NCBI GenBank assembly: GCA_026314275.1
Contig: CP111109.1
Span: forward strand, 620,001 to 684,000
Reading direction: 5' to 3'
Length of the DNA stretch: 64,000 nt
DNA from: JAGOEY01 sp017997515
Lineage (GTDB): Bacteria; Pseudomonadota; Gammaproteobacteria; Burkholderiales; Burkholderiaceae_C
How positions within the stretch are numbered: the first letter of the stretch is position 1; each line of letters starts with the position of its first letter. Below the pieces are notes generated by a model. The model was not told the origin of the DNA and did not search any database. It saw only the letters and a list, made by a program, of their open reading frames with translations. A program made the position numbers and the translations under genes. This document shows positions 34,137 to 43,417 of the stretch, in pieces.

Positions 34137-36917
34137 TCAGGCCAGGCTTCCGTGGCAACTCTTGAACTTCTTGCCACTGCCGCATGGGCAGGGGTCGTTG
34201 CGGCCAATACGCATGCCTGCAAACGCATTGGCACCTGCGGCAGTGGCGGCGGCACCTGCCACCGCACCGATCTGGCCTGGCCGGGTTTCGGCTTCACCCG
34301 TTTCGGTAGGGGCGGTGTAGGTGACGTTGGCAATACTTTCGGCGCGTTGCTCCATTGCCTGGGCTGCTTCGCCGGCCTGGTCGGCAGACTGCACACGCAC
34401 CGTCATCAGCGAACGGGTCACCTCGTCCTTGACCTGGTCCAGCAGCTGGCCAAACAGCTCAAACGCTTCACGCTTGTATTCCTGCTTGGGTTGCTTCTGC
34501 GCATAACCCCGCAGGTGAATGCCTTGGCGCAGGTAGTCCAGCGCACTCAGGTGTTCACGCCAATGGGAGTCGATGCTCTGCAGCAATACCATACGTTCGA
34601 ACTGGGTGAAGTTTTCGCCACCCACCAGGCGTACCTTTTCGGCATAGGCCTCGTTGGCCGCATGCACGACTTTTTCGGCGATTTCTTCGTCGGTGATGGC
34701 GTCCGAAGCCTCAATGGTTTTGGCCAAGGGCAGTTCCACATGCCATTCGTCTGCCAGCACTTTTTCCAGGGCTGCAATTTCCCACTGCTCTTCCACCGTC
34801 TCCACTGGCACATAACGGCGCGCCAAGTCATTGAAGCAGCCTTCGCGCAGGCTGGTGATCTGGGCAGACAAATCCGCCGCATCCAGAATGTCGTTGCGCT
34901 GCTGGTAGATTACCTTGCGCTGGTCGTTGGACACGTCGTCGTATTCCAGCAGTTGCTTGCGCACGTCAAAGTTACGCGCTTCGACCTTGCGCTGGGCAGA
35001 CTCAATGCTGCGTGTGACGATGCCCGCCTCAATGGCTTCGCCGTCGGGCATCTTGAGGCGGTCCATGATGGACTTGACGCGGTCACCCGCAAAAATGCGC
35101 ATCAGCGAGTCGTCCAGACCCAGGTAGAAACGCGACGAGCCGGGGTCACCCTGGCGACCCGAACGGCCACGCAGCTGGTTGTCGATACGGCGCGATTCGT
35201 GGCGCTCCGTGGCGATGATGCGCAGGCCACCCAGCGAGGCGACGAGGTCGTGCTCCACCTTCCATTCGGCGCGCAGGCGCGCGATTTCAGCGTCCTGGGC
35301 TGCGGCGTCGAGTGCTGGATTGTTGTGTACGGCCTCGATCGATTTCTCAATGTTGCCCCCCAGCACAATGTCGGTTCCCCGGCCAGCCATGTTGGTGGCA
35401 ATGGTGATCATCTTGGGCCGGCCGGCCTGGGCAATGATGTCCGCTTCACGGGCGTGCTGTTTCGCGTTCAGCACCTGGTGAGGCAGGTTTTCGCGGGTCA
35501 GCAACTCATCGATGATTTCAGAGTTTTCAATGGACGATGTACCCACCAGCACCGGCTGGCCCCGCTCGTAACATTCACGGATGTCCTTGATCGCGGCCTC
35601 GTACTTTTCACGCGTTGTCTTATATACACGGTCAAGTTGGTCTTCGCGTTTGCTGGGACGGTTCGGCGGGATCACAACGGTTTCAAGGCCGTAGATTTCC
35701 TGGAATTCGTAGGCTTCGGTGTCGGCTGTTCCGGTCATACCGCACAGCTTGTTGTACAGCCGGAAGTAGTTCTGGAACGTGATAGATGCCAGGGTCTGGT
35801 TCTCAGCCTGGATCTGCACACCTTCCTTGGCTTCAACGGCCTGGTGCAAACCTTCACTCCAGCGGCGGCCCGACATCAGGCGGCCGGTGAATTCGTCCAC
35901 GATGACAATTTCGCCGTCCTGCACCACGTAGTGCTGGTCGCGGTGGTACAGGTTATTGGCCCGCAGCGCTGCATACAGATGGTGCATCAGCGAGATGTTC
36001 GATGGGTCATACAACGATGCGCCCTCGGCCAGCAAACCGTGTGCCGAGAGGATGCGCTCTGCGCTTTCATGCCCTTGTTCGGTCAGGAACACCTGGTGGG
36101 TTTTTTCGTCCACCGTGAAGTCGCCGGGCTTGGTCACACCCTCACCCGTGCGGGTGTCGGCTTCACCTTCCTGGCGCGTCATCAGGGGCACCACCTTGTT
36201 CATGGCGATGTAGGTTGCCGTATGGTCTTCAGCCTGGCCACTGATGATCAGCGGCGTGCGGGCCTCGTCGATCAGGATCGAGTCCACCTCGTCCACGATG
36301 GCGTAGTTCAGGCCGTTCTGCACACGGTCCTGCACCTCGTACACCATGTTGTCACGCAGGTAATCGAAGCCGTATTCGTTGTTGGTACCGTAGGTGATGT
36401 CCGAGCGGTACGCGGCCTGCTTTTCTTCGCGCGACATGTTGGGCAGGTTGATACCCACCGTCAGCCCCAGGAAGTTGTACAGACGGCCCATCCACTGCGC
36501 GTCACGGTTGGCCAGGTAGTCGTTCACGGTCACAACGTGAACACCCTTGCCCGTCAAAGCGTTGAGGTACACAGGCAAGGTTGCGGTCAGCGTCTTGCCT
36601 TCACCCGTGCGCATTTCAGAAATCTTGCCGTTGTGCAGCGACATGCCGCCCAACAACTGCACATCGAAATGGCGCATCTTCATGACACGCTTGGAGCCTT
36701 CGCGCACCACGGCAAACGCCTCGGGCAGCAACGCATCCAGCGACTCCCCGCCCGCAATACGGTCCTTGAACTCCTGCGTCTTGGCCTTCAACGCCGCATC
36801 GTCCAACTTTTCAAAGGCTGGCTCCAACGCATTGATACGTTCAACGGTTTTGCGGAATTGCTTGATGAGCCGGTCATTGCGGCTGCCGAAAATTTTGGTG
36901 AGGATATTGGTCGCCAT
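34137..36917 (-). CDS. secA: Preprotein translocase ATPase SecA
   Basis: SecA pushes unfolded proteins through SecYEG. The 926 residues begin MATNILTKIFGSRNDRLIKQ; an upstream in-frame Met at 37238 is unsupported. Motor motifs include MRTGEGKTL (Walker A), VDEVDSILIDEARTPLIIS and TNMAGRGTDI. The preprotein-binding and helical scaffold regions are intact, and the C-terminal zinc tail is CPCGSGKKFKSCHG. A weakly conserved linker precedes it. It is divergent from the DUF721 gene. Confidence 0.97.
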   Translation of the reverse strand: MATNILTKIFGSRNDRLIKQFRKTVERINALEPAFEKLDDAALKAKTQEFKDRIAGGESLDALLPEAFAVVREGSKRVMKMRHFDVQLLGGMSLHNGKISEMRTGEGKTLTATLPVYLNALTGKGVHVVTVNDYLANRDAQWMGRLYNFLGLTVGINLPNMSREEKQAAYRSDITYGTNNEYGFDYLRDNMVYEVQDRVQNGLNYAIVDEVDSILIDEARTPLIISGQAEDHTATYIAMNKVVPLMTRQEGEADTRTGEGVTKPGDFTVDEKTHQVFLTEQGHESAERILSAHGLLAEGASLYDPSNISLMHHLYAALRANNLYHRDQHYVVQDGEIVIVDEFTGRLMSGRRWSEGLHQAVEAKEGVQIQAENQTLASITFQNYFRLYNKLCGMTGTADTEAYEFQEIYGLETVVIPPNRPSKREDQLDRVYKTTREKYEAAIKDIRECYERGQPVLVGTSSIENSEIIDELLTRENLPHQVLNAKQHAREADIIAQAGRPKMITIATNMAGRGTDIVLGGNIEKSIEAVHNNPALDAAAQDAEIARLRAEWKVEHDLVASLGGLRIIATERHESRRIDNQLRGRSGRQGDPGSSRFYLGLDDSLMRIFAGDRVKSIMDRLKMPDGEAIEAGIVTRSIESAQRKVEARNFDVRKQLLEYDDVSNDQRKVIYQQRNDILDAADLSAQITSLREGCFNDLARRYVPVETVEEQWEIAALEKVLADEWHVELPLAKTIEASDAITDEEIAEKVVHAANEAYAEKVRLVGGENFTQFERMVLLQSIDSHWREHLSALDYLRQGIHLRGYAQKQPKQEYKREAFELFGQLLDQVKDEVTRSLMTVRVQSADQAGEAAQAMEQRAESIANVTYTAPTETGEAETRPGQIGAVAGAAATAAGANAFAGMRIGRNDPCPCGSGKKFKSCHGSLA

Positions 36918-37174
36918 GGATACAAGGCCACCCCGCCATTCGCACGAATGGCAATCAGGAGGCAGCCGAAACCCTTCAGGTAAGGTAGATACGCAAATGG
37001 GGCCAACGCGTCGTGTTGCAAGTGCTGCAAACGGCTTCCGCGCCAACCAGACCGGGCATTTTACCCATGTGCATGGATGTATCTGCGGCAGAGACCATGC
37101 AGCCCGTGCCCTCATACCGCCACTTCCTCGATAATCCGGGGCACCGGCCCCTTCACACACACCACAAACACCCC

Positions 37175-37486
37175 ATGCTGCGCCGCCACCAGTCCGTGAC
37201 CCTGATGCAGGCCACACAGGAATCCCCCACACTGGCAAGGTTGTCGGAGCTGACGGGGGACTCCCGTGACCGGCTCAAGGCACTTGAACCCCTGATCCCA
37301 CCTGCATTGCGTCCGGCATTACAGGCGGGCCCGATTGAAGGCTCATCCTGGTGCCTTCTGGTGGAGGGCAATGCTGCAGCGGCCAAGGTACGCCAACTGT
37401 TACCCGCCTTGCAGGCGCACCTGCGCAGCAAGGGCTGGGATGTCGCCACCATCCGATTGAAGGTGTTGGTCGCGCGCAGGGCCTGA
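37175..37486 (+). CDS. DUF721-type (DciA-like) protein
   Basis: This 103-residue protein starts MLRRHQSVTLMQATQESPTL and has the DUF721 core GPIEGSSWCLLVEGNAAAA, KVRQLLPALQAHLRS and WDVATIRLKVLVAR. Some DUF721 members (DciA) load DnaB at replication initiation; that role is a family-based inference. Two upstream Met codons at 37013 and 37073 precede non-conserved sequence. The 257-bp secA gap to its left shows no other gene. Confidence 0.75.
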   Translation: MLRRHQSVTLMQATQESPTLARLSELTGDSRDRLKALEPLIPPALRPALQAGPIEGSSWCLLVEGNAAAAKVRQLLPALQAHLRSKGWDVATIRLKVLVARRA

Positions 37487-37545
37487 CACAATCCTGCAAT
37501 CTTCCCCTGGCATAACACCCCATTTGCACGCAATGGAATGCTGAT

Positions 37546-38538
37546 ATGAGCCTCCCCATCAACCGCCGCAAGGCCTTTGTTTACGCATCTGCCAGCCTCG
37601 CTGCGGGCAGCCTGCCCTTCAGCACACATGCACAGGGCTGGCCGGACCGTCCCATCCGTATCGTGGTGCCATTTGCAGCGGGCGCGGGTACCGACGCCGT
37701 GGGCCGCCTGATGGCCCAGAAACTGGGCGACATCCTGGGCCAGTCGGTGGTGGTGGAGAACCGTGCCGGAGCGTCCGGTGCCATCGGCTCACAGCATGTG
37801 GCCCAAAGTGCTGCCGATGGCTACACACTGCTGCTGATTGCGGCCCCCTTCACCACCGTGCCAGCCGCACTGCCTGCGGCCGGATACGACCCGGTGGGCC
37901 ACTTTGCACCCATCAGCATGATTGCCAGCGGCCCCCTGGTTTGGGCAGTGAACAAGGATTTGCCCGTCAACACCATGCAAGAGCTGGTGGCGCTGGCCCG
38001 CGCCAAGCCGGGCTACCTTAATTACGGATCGGCAGGCGCGGGAGGCATCAACCACCTGGTGCTTGAAATGCTCAAAGCCCGCACGCAGAGCTACATCACC
38101 CATATCCCTTACCGCGGTATTGCCCCAGCCACCATGGACATGGTTGGTGGCCAGATCCATGCCGTGACTGGCACTGTGCCGGCCTTGGCACCCTTCATCA
38201 AGGACGGCCGCATCAAGGCCCTGGCGGTGACCAGTGAACGCCGCTCCAGCGCTCTGCCCGATGTACCCAGCATGGCCGAATCTGGTTTTGCCAATTTCGA
38301 TGTACTCAACTATTTTGGACTCGTTGCGCCACGCGGCACACCCGCCCCCGTGCTGGAAAAGCTCAATGCAGCCGTGGCACGCGCAGTCACACTGCCCGAA
38401 GTGCGCGCCCGGTTTGCCAACGATGCGATTGAACCAGTCGCGGGCTCTGCAGCCCAACTTGCCCAATTCATTGCACAGGACTACCGGGGCTGGCAACGTG
38501 TGGTGGCCCAGCAGAACCTGAAGCTGGATATCGCATGA
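37546..38538 (+). CDS. Periplasmic solute-binding protein, TctC/Bug family
   Basis: Bug-type binding proteins are abundant in Betaproteobacteria and feed tripartite tricarboxylate transporters. The N-terminus has a basic RRK segment and export signal (AFVYASASLAAGSLPFS), with cleavage near HA-Q. The core WPDRPIRIVVPFAAGAGTD and PYRGIAPATMDMVGGQI blocks are typical. The ligand cannot be predicted. No TctA/TctB genes adjoin it. Confidence 0.87.
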   Translation: MSLPINRRKAFVYASASLAAGSLPFSTHAQGWPDRPIRIVVPFAAGAGTDAVGRLMAQKLGDILGQSVVVENRAGASGAIGSQHVAQSAADGYTLLLIAAPFTTVPAALPAAGYDPVGHFAPISMIASGPLVWAVNKDLPVNTMQELVALARAKPGYLNYGSAGAGGINHLVLEMLKARTQSYITHIPYRGIAPATMDMVGGQIHAVTGTVPALAPFIKDGRIKALAVTSERRSSALPDVPSMAESGFANFDVLNYFGLVAPRGTPAPVLEKLNAAVARAVTLPEVRARFANDAIEPVAGSAAQLAQFIAQDYRGWQRVVAQQNLKLDIA

Positions 38539-38561
38539 TCAGGGCGAGAAGCTGAGAACAT

Positions 38562-38599
38562 AAAAAAGCCCGCAGCACCTAAGTACTGCGGGCTTTTTT
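38562..38599. terminator. Rho-independent terminator after the TctC gene
   Basis: AAAAAAGCCCGCAG and CTGCGGGCTTTTTT form a strong stem with a U6 tail on the plus strand, 23 bp after the stop. It lies about 30 bp left of the integrated element. Confidence 0.85.
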
Positions 38600-38630
38600 G
38601 AAGCTGTGATCCCGTGAAGAGATAACAGCC

Positions 38631-38645
38631 AATGTGATTGTCGGA
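38631..38645. other. Candidate left attachment site (attL) of the integrated element
   Basis: AATGTGATTGTCGGA resembles the 3' end of tRNA-Thr read on the plus strand (AATGGTGCCGATTGTCGGA at about 50065-50083). Ten bases, GATTGTCGGA, are identical (38636-38645 and 50074-50083). The short exact match suggests decay; the boundary is an inference. Confidence 0.45.
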
Positions 38646-38705
38646 GCCAAATAACGGGCTGCAGCCCGCATGGATGCTAGGTTTCTGATTTTCAAAATCC
38701 GTTTC

Positions 38706-38726
38706 GTTCCCCGGTTTGTTCCCCGG
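38706..38726. repeat. Paired GTTCCCCGG motif at the element's left end
   Basis: GTTCCCCGG occurs at 38706-38714 and 38718-38726, spaced 12 bp. The same pair with the same spacing is at 49933-49953 near the integrase. These are likely integrase arm-type binding sites at the element ends. Confidence 0.6.
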
Positions 38727-38939
38727 TTTCGTTTTGCTAGGGGGTTTTGCACTGCCTTGGTGCAGCCAGACCAAACCCCCCGGGGGTAGTTTTCACCCTC
38801 CATGAATTGCTAGCTAACGTGCGGTTTCCGGTGGGGGGTGCTGGTGACTTTTGACCCGCCCCCGCCCGGGGCACACACCCCATCCCTCACACAACACAAC
38901 CCCCTTAGGGACACCCGTAAAACAGTCTGGCACCGCGGT

Positions 38940-39120
38940 GCGAATTACCCGTGCCCGACACCCCGGGGGAGAACCTACAAGGGGGGGGCCGTCCATCGGT
39001 CGAGCCTGTCCCTTGACTCTCATTGCTTACTTACCCCGAGTGAAACAACAGAGCTAGAAAAAAACTGGGGCGCGAATTACCCGTGCCAGGTGTAGCTAGG
39101 GAGAACCTAGACCGGGGGGT
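38940..39120. repeat. Degenerate duplicated block in the left noncoding end
   Basis: GCGAATTACCCGTGCC occurs at 38940-38955 and 39072-39087, each followed by a GAGAACCTA block and a G-run. The copies are 132 bp apart. The 1.03-kb stretch from 38539 to 39569 has no convincing gene; it holds a terminator, the candidate attL, the paired motifs, this duplication and the iterons. Confidence 0.6.
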
Positions 39121-39191
39121 GTCACAGCCCCAGCCAGTTAACAATCAGGCACTTTTGCGCATGTCTGCCTCTCGGCTGCTGACATTTTTCC

Positions 39192-39310
39192 GTGGGGGCA
39201 GTGGGGGCAAATCGAAATAATGACGTAAACCCTTGCCACCATTGAAGAAATCTGCCCCCACTGGGTGTGGGGGCAGATTCGTTTTCAGTGGGGGCAGTGG
39301 GGGCAAATCG
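39192..39310. repeat. GTGGGGGCA iteron-like array
   Basis: GTGGGGGCA is found at 39192, 39201, 39267, 39288 and 39297, and inverted at 39253. Two tandem pairs with exact 9-bp period belong to a 23-bp repeat ending in AAATCG (39192-39214, 39288-39310). It sits downstream of the primase gene, where P4-like elements carry a replication site bound by their primase-helicase. Confidence 0.6.
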
Positions 39311-39569
39311 GGCAAAAACGCCCGTAAATGTGCATCACGTCGCACAAACCAAGGGTTTACCCTCTCATGTTTTGGTTTCTGCGTTGCGCTGCCAAGTGCT
39401 CAATTGTTAACTGACAGAGGGAGTTATTGACCTGGTGCCATGGATGCATTGAAGCGTTTTGCAGCGCGAAGGGAACTCTTGCCCCCGCCCCCACGGGCGG
39501 CCCGGCTTGCCCAGGCTGCACGCCTGTTTATCGACTTGGGGCTATGGCACACACACCACAGCCCCAGGC

Positions 39570-42533
39570 TCACAGGTCAAGGGCAAAGATCGCAGCGGGG
39601 ATGCGGTAGCACCGTGTGTTCCCCATGCCCGGCAGGCGGGGCTTTGCATCGAAGGTGCGGCCCTTGTCGGGCACAAGGCAGCCATGCTCCAGCAGTACAC
39701 GGCATACGGCCTGGTAGTCAAAGCCTTGGCACACTTCGGCCTTGAAGGTTTCAGCCAGCACAAAGTATTCAAAGCTGACGCCCTCACCCATCACGGCGGG
39801 CATGCGGTCGCCGTAATCTGTGCCGTGCTGGCTATTGGTCTTGATGGGCTCACCGTCTGCATTCAGCATGCGCCGCACCCCGGCCCGGTGCAGCGTCTTG
39901 GCTGCATGGTCATCCGCTGCCCGGTGCCACATGGCGAAGCGGCCATCCCCGTGTGTTTCCAGGAACTGGCGTACCCGTCGCAGCATGGCCGTCACCTCGC
40001 CATTGCCAGCCCCACCACGTGCGGCCATCCAGGCATCAAAGCACGCACGTGCTGCCCGCTCACTCTCACCAGGTGCCCAGCCCGTCAGGCCTGCAACGGT
40101 GGCCAGCTCACCAGCCACACCCACCAGGGCGAACCGTGCGCCCACGCGCTCAGCCTGTCCCGATGCGCCTTGCGGTAGCCACTGCCGCACCAGCGTGGCC
40201 ACGTCGGTGCGCACACGCTTGGGCAAGGTGTCGGCATGGTCACATGCCCACTCGATGAACGCACGGCCCGGCGCACCATAGCAGGCCTGCGCCTCGCGTG
40301 TCAGGTGACTGGCAAAGGCGGCACCGCCTGCAAAGTCGTGCAGGTTCTCGAAAGCCCCCAGCCCCGCGCCCGCGTCGGCGGGTATGTCAGCCATGCGTAC
40401 CTCTTGCCCGGTGCGCACACGTTTCATGCCTTCGGCCATGTGGTCGGCAAGCCCCAACTCTCCAGCGCTCAGGAACAGCAAACGCCATGTCAGGATGGGC
40501 CTTGACCCAATGTTGCTGTTTGCCCGGCCCTTGCTTTGTTCATTGGCCAGCATGTAGGCGCATTCACCAGCTACCTTGCCATCTACCTGCGCCAGCTCAT
40601 CCAGGATCAGCAGGCTATCGCTGTGCTGCGCTGCTGTGGCCTCCAGTGCGTTATCGGTGGTGCGCCAGCGCTGCATGTAGCTGGGGCCACCGTACACGCT
40701 GGCAGCCAGGCGCAGCGCCGTAGTCTTGCCGCTGGAGCTGTCACCCCGGAAGTGAAAGCCCCCGCTCTCCATGCCCGACATGCGCAGCAGCGGCCCGGCA
40801 AAGGCGCTGGCCACCGCAAACACAAGGCGCGAGTTACCCGCACACAGAGCCCCCACACGATCACGCCAGGCATCAGCGCTGCCCTTCACCCGGAAGGTGT
40901 TGGGCATCTGGCGATCAGACTGGAACACGATGGGTTCCACATCGTCGCCAATGGTTTCATGGGGCAGCACAAAGGCCATGCCACCACCCGCCTTGCCGTG
41001 CCAGCCAATGCGGCTGGTGCAGCTTGCATAGGCGTCAGGCGCACGGGTTTGGATGTAGGTGGTTAGCAGGTTACGGGCACGGGCTGCAGGGGCAATGCGA
41101 AGCCCCATGTTCAGCAAGGTAGCGCGGTATTCGCCACCATCCCCCGACAACATGCGGGCGGGCATGGCCCATTGTTTGGCACCACCCAGCGGGTCGGCAA
41201 AGTTCAGCAGGTAGCCCCAGCCTGCGTTGTCTTGGTCGCGTGTGCGGGCCTCCACGTCGAGGCGGCTACACACCCATTCGGGGGCTTTGCGCTTGCCGTC
41301 CTGGTCGATACCTTCATGCCACACACCGGCATCGTTCACGGTGAAGGGGTCGAAGGCGCGGGCGTCATCGTCACTGCCACCACCGCCCATGCCGCCATCC
41401 ATGCCAGCGGCCCCGCTTGGTGCGCTGCTGGGGCTGCGCGGGGCACGGCTGCGGCCCTTGGCTGCCGGAGCTGGTGGAGTGGTATGCACGGGCGCTGGCG
41501 TGGCCTGGTGGGCATCTATCGCAGCAGCGATGCACTGCCCCACGGCCTCCAGCCCCAGCGCCTGGTGCATGTCGTTAAAGTCGCTGCCGCCATCGGGCAC
41601 GCCCTGCGGGAACACTGCCAGCCCCTGCACTGCCTGCGCTGCTGCCGTGGCTTTGTCGCGCCCGGGGTTGTGCCCCTTGGTGGCATGGGTGTGCACATCG
41701 TCATCGCCACACAGCACCAGCAGCGCAGCCGGGTAAAGGGCCCGCAGTGCCTTTGCCACGTTGGGCATGTTGCCCGCATCAAAGGCCACAGCCACGGGGT
41801 AGCCCGTGGCCTGGTGCAGGCTGGCAGCGGTGGCGTAGCCCTCTGCCTGTAGCAGCACGGTGGGGGCTTCACTCAGCACACCGTCAACACCGCCCACCAG
41901 GTGCCACAGCCCCGACTTGCGCCCGCCCTTGGTAAACAGCTTGTCAGTGCCGTACTGCGCCCGCTCTGGGGCTATGCGCTGCACGTTCCACAGCGTGCCC
42001 GTGCCGTCACGCAGGGGCACCAGCAGCCCGCCATTCGAGGCAAAGCGCACGCCGTAGGGCTGCACCCCCTTGCGGGTCAGGTAGGGGCTGGTGCCGTTGC
42101 TGCCCGTGTCGCTGGCTGCATCCCACAGCGCGGCGGATTCAGCGGCGGCATGGGCGTGTTTGGCCTGCTGCTGGGTTTGCTCTGCCTGCAGGCGCTCTGC
42201 CTGTTCACGGGCACGCTGTGCCAGCGCTTCGGGGCTGGGTGGTGTGGGGGCTTGGTCTGGCTTGGGCAGGGTAAAGCCGTGTTCTTTGGCCAGGCGCAGC
42301 AGGGTGCCAATCTTCACCGCCCCGGCCTTGAAGCTGCGCCAGGTGCTGCGCACGTCGCCCACGTTGAAGCCTTCGGCCGTAGCGCTCCAGTCGGTGAACA
42401 GCCCCAGCCCTGTATCGTCGGGAAACTCGGACTGGATGGCCATGCCCACGCGGGCCCAGTCGTCACGCTGCAGACTTGCCGGGATGTGTGCCAGGGCGGC
42501 GCGGATCAGGTCGGGGGTGATGGTGGTGGTCAT
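39570..42533 (-). CDS. DUF927-type primase-helicase with PriCT-2 and Toprim-like regions
   Basis: This is the likely replication protein of the element, 987 residues from MTTTITPDLI. Order: a PriCT-2-like N-terminus (about 5-75, WARVGMAIQSEFPDD), a Toprim-like region (about 225-290, LLQAEGYATAASLHQ, LVLCGDDD), a Gly/Ser/Pro linker (about 370-410), and a DUF927 helicase-like domain with Walker A GDSSSGKTT (about 597) and Walker B LLILDELAQ (about 640). It is the last gene of a long minus-strand unit. P4 alpha is a functional analogue, but the domain set differs. Confidence 0.85.
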   Translation of the reverse strand: MTTTITPDLIRAALAHIPASLQRDDWARVGMAIQSEFPDDTGLGLFTDWSATAEGFNVGDVRSTWRSFKAGAVKIGTLLRLAKEHGFTLPKPDQAPTPPSPEALAQRAREQAERLQAEQTQQQAKHAHAAAESAALWDAASDTGSNGTSPYLTRKGVQPYGVRFASNGGLLVPLRDGTGTLWNVQRIAPERAQYGTDKLFTKGGRKSGLWHLVGGVDGVLSEAPTVLLQAEGYATAASLHQATGYPVAVAFDAGNMPNVAKALRALYPAALLVLCGDDDVHTHATKGHNPGRDKATAAAQAVQGLAVFPQGVPDGGSDFNDMHQALGLEAVGQCIAAAIDAHQATPAPVHTTPPAPAAKGRSRAPRSPSSAPSGAAGMDGGMGGGGSDDDARAFDPFTVNDAGVWHEGIDQDGKRKAPEWVCSRLDVEARTRDQDNAGWGYLLNFADPLGGAKQWAMPARMLSGDGGEYRATLLNMGLRIAPAARARNLLTTYIQTRAPDAYASCTSRIGWHGKAGGGMAFVLPHETIGDDVEPIVFQSDRQMPNTFRVKGSADAWRDRVGALCAGNSRLVFAVASAFAGPLLRMSGMESGGFHFRGDSSSGKTTALRLAASVYGGPSYMQRWRTTDNALEATAAQHSDSLLILDELAQVDGKVAGECAYMLANEQSKGRANSNIGSRPILTWRLLFLSAGELGLADHMAEGMKRVRTGQEVRMADIPADAGAGLGAFENLHDFAGGAAFASHLTREAQACYGAPGRAFIEWACDHADTLPKRVRTDVATLVRQWLPQGASGQAERVGARFALVGVAGELATVAGLTGWAPGESERAARACFDAWMAARGGAGNGEVTAMLRRVRQFLETHGDGRFAMWHRAADDHAAKTLHRAGVRRMLNADGEPIKTNSQHGTDYGDRMPAVMGEGVSFEYFVLAETFKAEVCQGFDYQAVCRVLLEHGCLVPDKGRTFDAKPRLPGMGNTRCYRIPAAIFALDL

Positions 42534-42632
42534 GCTGCCGTCGGGTCGGGGTACTATTGCCAGCGCTGCCACGCGCCCGCAGCGCATGCGTGCGGGGCTT
42601 GTGGGTCAGTCGTGGCATGGAAAGGGCGCTGT

Positions 42633-42818
42633 ATGCGTGGATTCGTTTGGTGCTTTGCCCTGGTGGGCGCTGGAATTCCGCTTGCCCTGCTGGGGCTGCT
42701 GGTGGACTCCCAGCGCTTGATGGCGCTGGGGGCCGGGGCTGTGGCTGCTGTGGTGGTCGGCTGGCCTGTGCTGGTGCTGCTGGGGGCTTTGCACGCACCC
42801 GCACGGATGAAGCGGTAA
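42633..42818 (+). CDS. Small two-segment membrane protein, opposite strand
   Basis: This 61-residue protein is very hydrophobic: VWCFALVGAGIPLALLGLLV and a second segment GAVAAVVVGWPVLVLLGAL. It fits the 291-bp gap between the primase and the next gene and is the only plus-strand gene of the element outside the IS. GAAAGGG 7 bp before the ATG may be a ribosome-binding site. Function unknown. Confidence 0.45.
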   Translation: MRGFVWCFALVGAGIPLALLGLLVDSQRLMALGAGAVAAVVVGWPVLVLLGALHAPARMKR

Positions 42819-42824
42819 GACACA

Positions 42825-43160
42825 TCAGCCATTCGCCCACCCGGCATGCAATGCCTGCAGGGCGTGCAGCAGCACTGCCACAGCGTGGGTCACCTCACCA
42901 TCTGCCGCCAACGCAAGCGCACGGGCTGGTGCACCGGCCTGCCAGCCCGCCCACATTGTTTTCAGCTCGCTGGCATCAATGCCACGGCCCTCCAGTGCGG
43001 CCAGCTCGAAGGGGGCCATAACTTCATCAAGGGCGTTTTCAGCGGGGTTTGACAAATCGCACGCACGACGGCGCGCCGCCTCCACTTTGTTCACCAGCGC
43101 AGCAATGCGCAGCCCCATATCGTTATGTGCGCCCGCAGGCGTGGCAGTAGCGGCGTTCAT
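42825..43160 (-). CDS. Unknown protein between alpA and the primase gene
   Basis: This 111-residue soluble protein starts MNAATATPAGAHND and contains LRIAALVNKVEAARRRACDL and a Glu-rich alpha-helical middle. Its ATG overlaps the alpA stop (ATGA), so translation is coupled. An upstream Met at 43301 lies inside alpA. No family recognised. Confidence 0.65.
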   Translation of the reverse strand: MNAATATPAGAHNDMGLRIAALVNKVEAARRRACDLSNPAENALDEVMAPFELAALEGRGIDASELKTMWAGWQAGAPARALALAADGEVTHAVAVLLHALQALHAGWANG

Positions 43161-43417
43161 GCTTGCACCTCGCCAGCAATGCGGGCTTGCACCCACTGCA
43201 GCACGGCGGATTCTGGCCATGCTGCCATGCGGGCAGTTATGCGGACGCAGGACGGGAATTTGCCTTCTTTCATCAGCTTGTAAATGGTGCTTTTTTTGCA
43301 ACCGGTTGCGGCCTCCACATCGGGCAGGCGCAGCAGGCGATCACGGGGAATAACGGGTTTGGTGGTGTGTGCCAGGTGAAGGCCGGGCACGCCTTGGGGG
43401 GTGGCATGGGGTTGCAT
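43157..43417 (-). CDS. AlpA-type transcriptional regulator
   Basis: AlpA-like winged-helix activators control excision or satellite genes in P4-like elements. The 86-residue protein has RDRLLRLPDVEAATGCKKST, YKLMKEGKFPSCVRI, and WPESAVLQWVQARI, the usual AlpA helix-turn-helix and C-terminal segment. The start at 43417 (MQPHATPQG) is chosen because upstream residues to 43606 are not AlpA-like. It stands next to the IS-disrupted gene. Confidence 0.85.
   Translation of the reverse strand: MQPHATPQGVPGLHLAHTTKPVIPRDRLLRLPDVEAATGCKKSTIYKLMKEGKFPSCVRITARMAAWPESAVLQWVQARIAGEVQA

Noticed and set aside
34074..36983. 969-residue plus-strand open frame opposite secA
   Set aside because: It is a GC-rich shadow of secA with His/Gln/Val-rich, motif-free sequence and no ribosome-binding site.
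39192..39310. Short repeats as a CRISPR array
   Set aside because: Repeat units are 9-23 bp with no regular 30-bp spacers, and no cas gene is in the window.
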